A DNA stretch of 64,000 bases from Branchiostoma floridae (taxonomy: Eukaryota; Chordata; Leptocardii; Amphioxiformes; Branchiostomatidae), in contig NC_049996.1 of the NCBI RefSeq assembly GCF_000003815.2, positions 11,510,856 through 11,574,855 of the forward strand, written 5' to 3'. This document shows, piece by piece, positions 62,501 to 64,000 of this stretch. A program made the translations under genes and the position numbers. The first letter of the stretch is position 1; every line of letters begins with the position of its first letter. The notes under the pieces were generated by a model. That model did not search any database. It was not told the origin of the DNA and saw only the letters and a program-made list of their open reading frames with translations.

Positions 62501-63798
62501 TACCGTATTTCTTTCATTAAACCGCGCACCCCAAATAAAATGCGCACCCCCGATTTGGGGCTCATCGTGTGCCCTTACACGCAAGCTGAGATAGTCAGGG
62601 GAAACCCCTCAATAATCCGCGCACCTAATTTTTGCTGACGATCGCACCGGAGGTACCCTCAAAACTTGGCCGCGCCCTCATATAGCGCAGCACCCTTTGA
62701 TGTTTATTCGCCTAATTTCCTATGAAACTTTTAGAAAAATGATACAATTTCTGGATCGGCACCGCACTTGTAAAGTTACGTAGAGAAAATTCACTCTACC
62801 AATAATTTATCGGCGGCTTGCTCACGCAGCGCTATGAGAATTTTCATGCTACAAGATGCCATTATATCGAGTGAGCAGACATCAAAACGTTAACGAAGCC
62901 ACCACAACAACAACAACTGAATACTAATGACGGGGATTCCCCCGCAAAATCGCGCTCTGATTGGTTGGAGCGGTGCATCATGGGAGCTTTCCCGCGGCTT
63001 GCAGCTAGCTTGCCGCCATTTTGATTCTCAGAGTTACATTTTTGAAACGCAAAAGAACACTATTTTCAACGATTACATTGCACCATTCTAGTTAAGATAT
63101 GCATAATACAAAGAACCTTCCGTGGAAACATGCTTTTATATGTGAATTTATGGTGTCTCTAGCGTAATTTGGGGTTTCGATGCAGCCGTAAGTGTGCTGA
63201 AACTTAGCGTGGGTTTCCAAACACCCCGAAAAATTACAATGTCGCATTTTTCTCGTCACACAAAAACAAAACTCCTGCAAAGAAGAACCCTGCAACATTT
63301 TCTGATCATAGCAATTATGTTTTGGGTAAAAATGCTCGTGGATAATACACGATGTGCCGGCGTGCAGCCGCGTGATGCCTCGGGGATAAAATATTTCTAA
63401 CATAACTAACAAATTATGCCAGCCCCAGCACGCTGCAAAAAGTCGGACGATTGTCTCCGTTTTTCTTTTTCAAGTCATTCTTATAATATCATTCTTATAA
63501 ATATCATTACAACTATATTATTTTTAATACAAAGAATAACATAAGCATGCGTAATTTTAAGTCTATATAACGTTAACATTGTTATCTTGTAAATAATAAA
63601 CGAAAGACAAATGCATAAATTATCGATGTTCAGCGCGATACCTCGCGGCGTAATCGCTGGCTTTCTGGCTTGTTACGTGATTTTTCATGAGACAACCCCT
63701 AATTAAAACGCGCACCCCGACTTTGGCTTTGACCTGAAGCACCAACTTCAAAGTTGAAATGTCAAAAAAGTGCGCGGTTTATTAGAAGAAATACGGTA
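62501..63798. mobile_element. 1.3-kb TA-flanked inverted-repeat DNA transposon
   Basis: The left end TACCGTATTTCTTTCATTAA and the right end (complement TACCGTATTTCTTCTAATAA) match closely. Both continue into ACCGCGCAC and pair over about 28 bp. Subterminal CGCGCACCCC motifs repeat near both ends (about 62523-62550 and 63700-63720). TA flanks suggest a Tc1/mariner/pogo-type mobiliser. There is no transposase frame, so it is non-autonomous. The middle (about 62930-63030) is GC-richer. Confidence 0.75.
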
Positions 63799-64000
63799 TT
63801 ACCTTTACAATCCTTTCTGTCGAATTAGATTGGACCAAGGATGATCAATTGTGAAACAAAAATCAAAAGACTTAAAAAGTATTCTCATAACAGAAAAATG
63901 TATCCAGATCCTCAAAATACAGAAAATCTCCATTTGCGCTAAGTCTTGCAAGAACAAATGTTAAACTTTGCAGATCTAGAAGTCTTCACTCTTCAAAGTA

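Noticed and set aside
1-64000. CRISPR array, operons or rRNA
   Set aside because: No regular direct repeats with unique spacers and no rRNA signatures; intron-rich genes show a eukaryotic genome.

Overview
The window reads as a cephalochordate genome, most likely amphioxus (Branchiostoma). The basis is a single retinoic acid receptor gene with a chordate-type exon structure, a single GRASP gene, short GT-AG introns and dense short inverted-repeat elements. The genus is an inference from gene content and could not be tested by a search. Four protein-coding genes can be rebuilt exon by exon, with splice phases that agree almost everywhere.

Layout. (1) 1-545 is the 3' end of an unseen upstream gene. 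It carries a SECIS element and a poly(A) signal nearly identical to those of the next gene, so a tandem selenoprotein P paralogue probably lies just outside the window. (2) 2588-8798 (+) is selenoprotein P: 8 exons, 731 residues, five in-frame UGA codons. Three thioredoxin-like modules spaced exactly 171 residues apart each carry a U-x-x-C site. A His-rich tail follows, then a C-terminal U-C-S-L-U-C-N, then a form II SECIS. Ordinary gene calling would break it at every UGA. (3) 9904-18135 (+) is an EML-type microtubule-associated WD protein: 18 exons, 841 residues. (4) 19289-26390 (-) is a GRASP55/65 Golgi stacking protein: 11 exons, 503 residues, with a possible short C-terminal isoform. It converges on the EML gene. 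(5) 26660-27940 holds a 5'-truncated non-LTR retrotransposon interrupted by a 100-N assembly gap. (6) 28844-56868 (-) is the retinoic acid receptor. The DNA-binding and ligand-binding exons (37472-32584) are certain; two 5' exons at 51 kb and 56.8 kb are proposed from splice phase only. A single extra A at the last exon junction throws the frame off. (7) 56869-64000 has no recognisable gene and ends in a 1.3-kb inverted-repeat transposon.

The accessory content is mostly non-autonomous DNA transposons in introns and spacers: a TTAA-flanked element at 35.9 kb, a 1.47-kb terminal-inverted-repeat element at 46.4 kb, two copies of one short MITE at 28.4 and 48.2 kb, and the 62.5-kb element. There are also a regular 169-bp tandem triplet, a degenerate tRNA-derived SINE and several dispersed hairpin repeats.

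The four genes are not a functional cluster. The strongest observation is the selenoprotein P locus: multiplied UxxC domains made by recent exon-pair duplication, a stem-loop over the C-terminal Sec codons, and evidence for a second SECIS-bearing paralogue.
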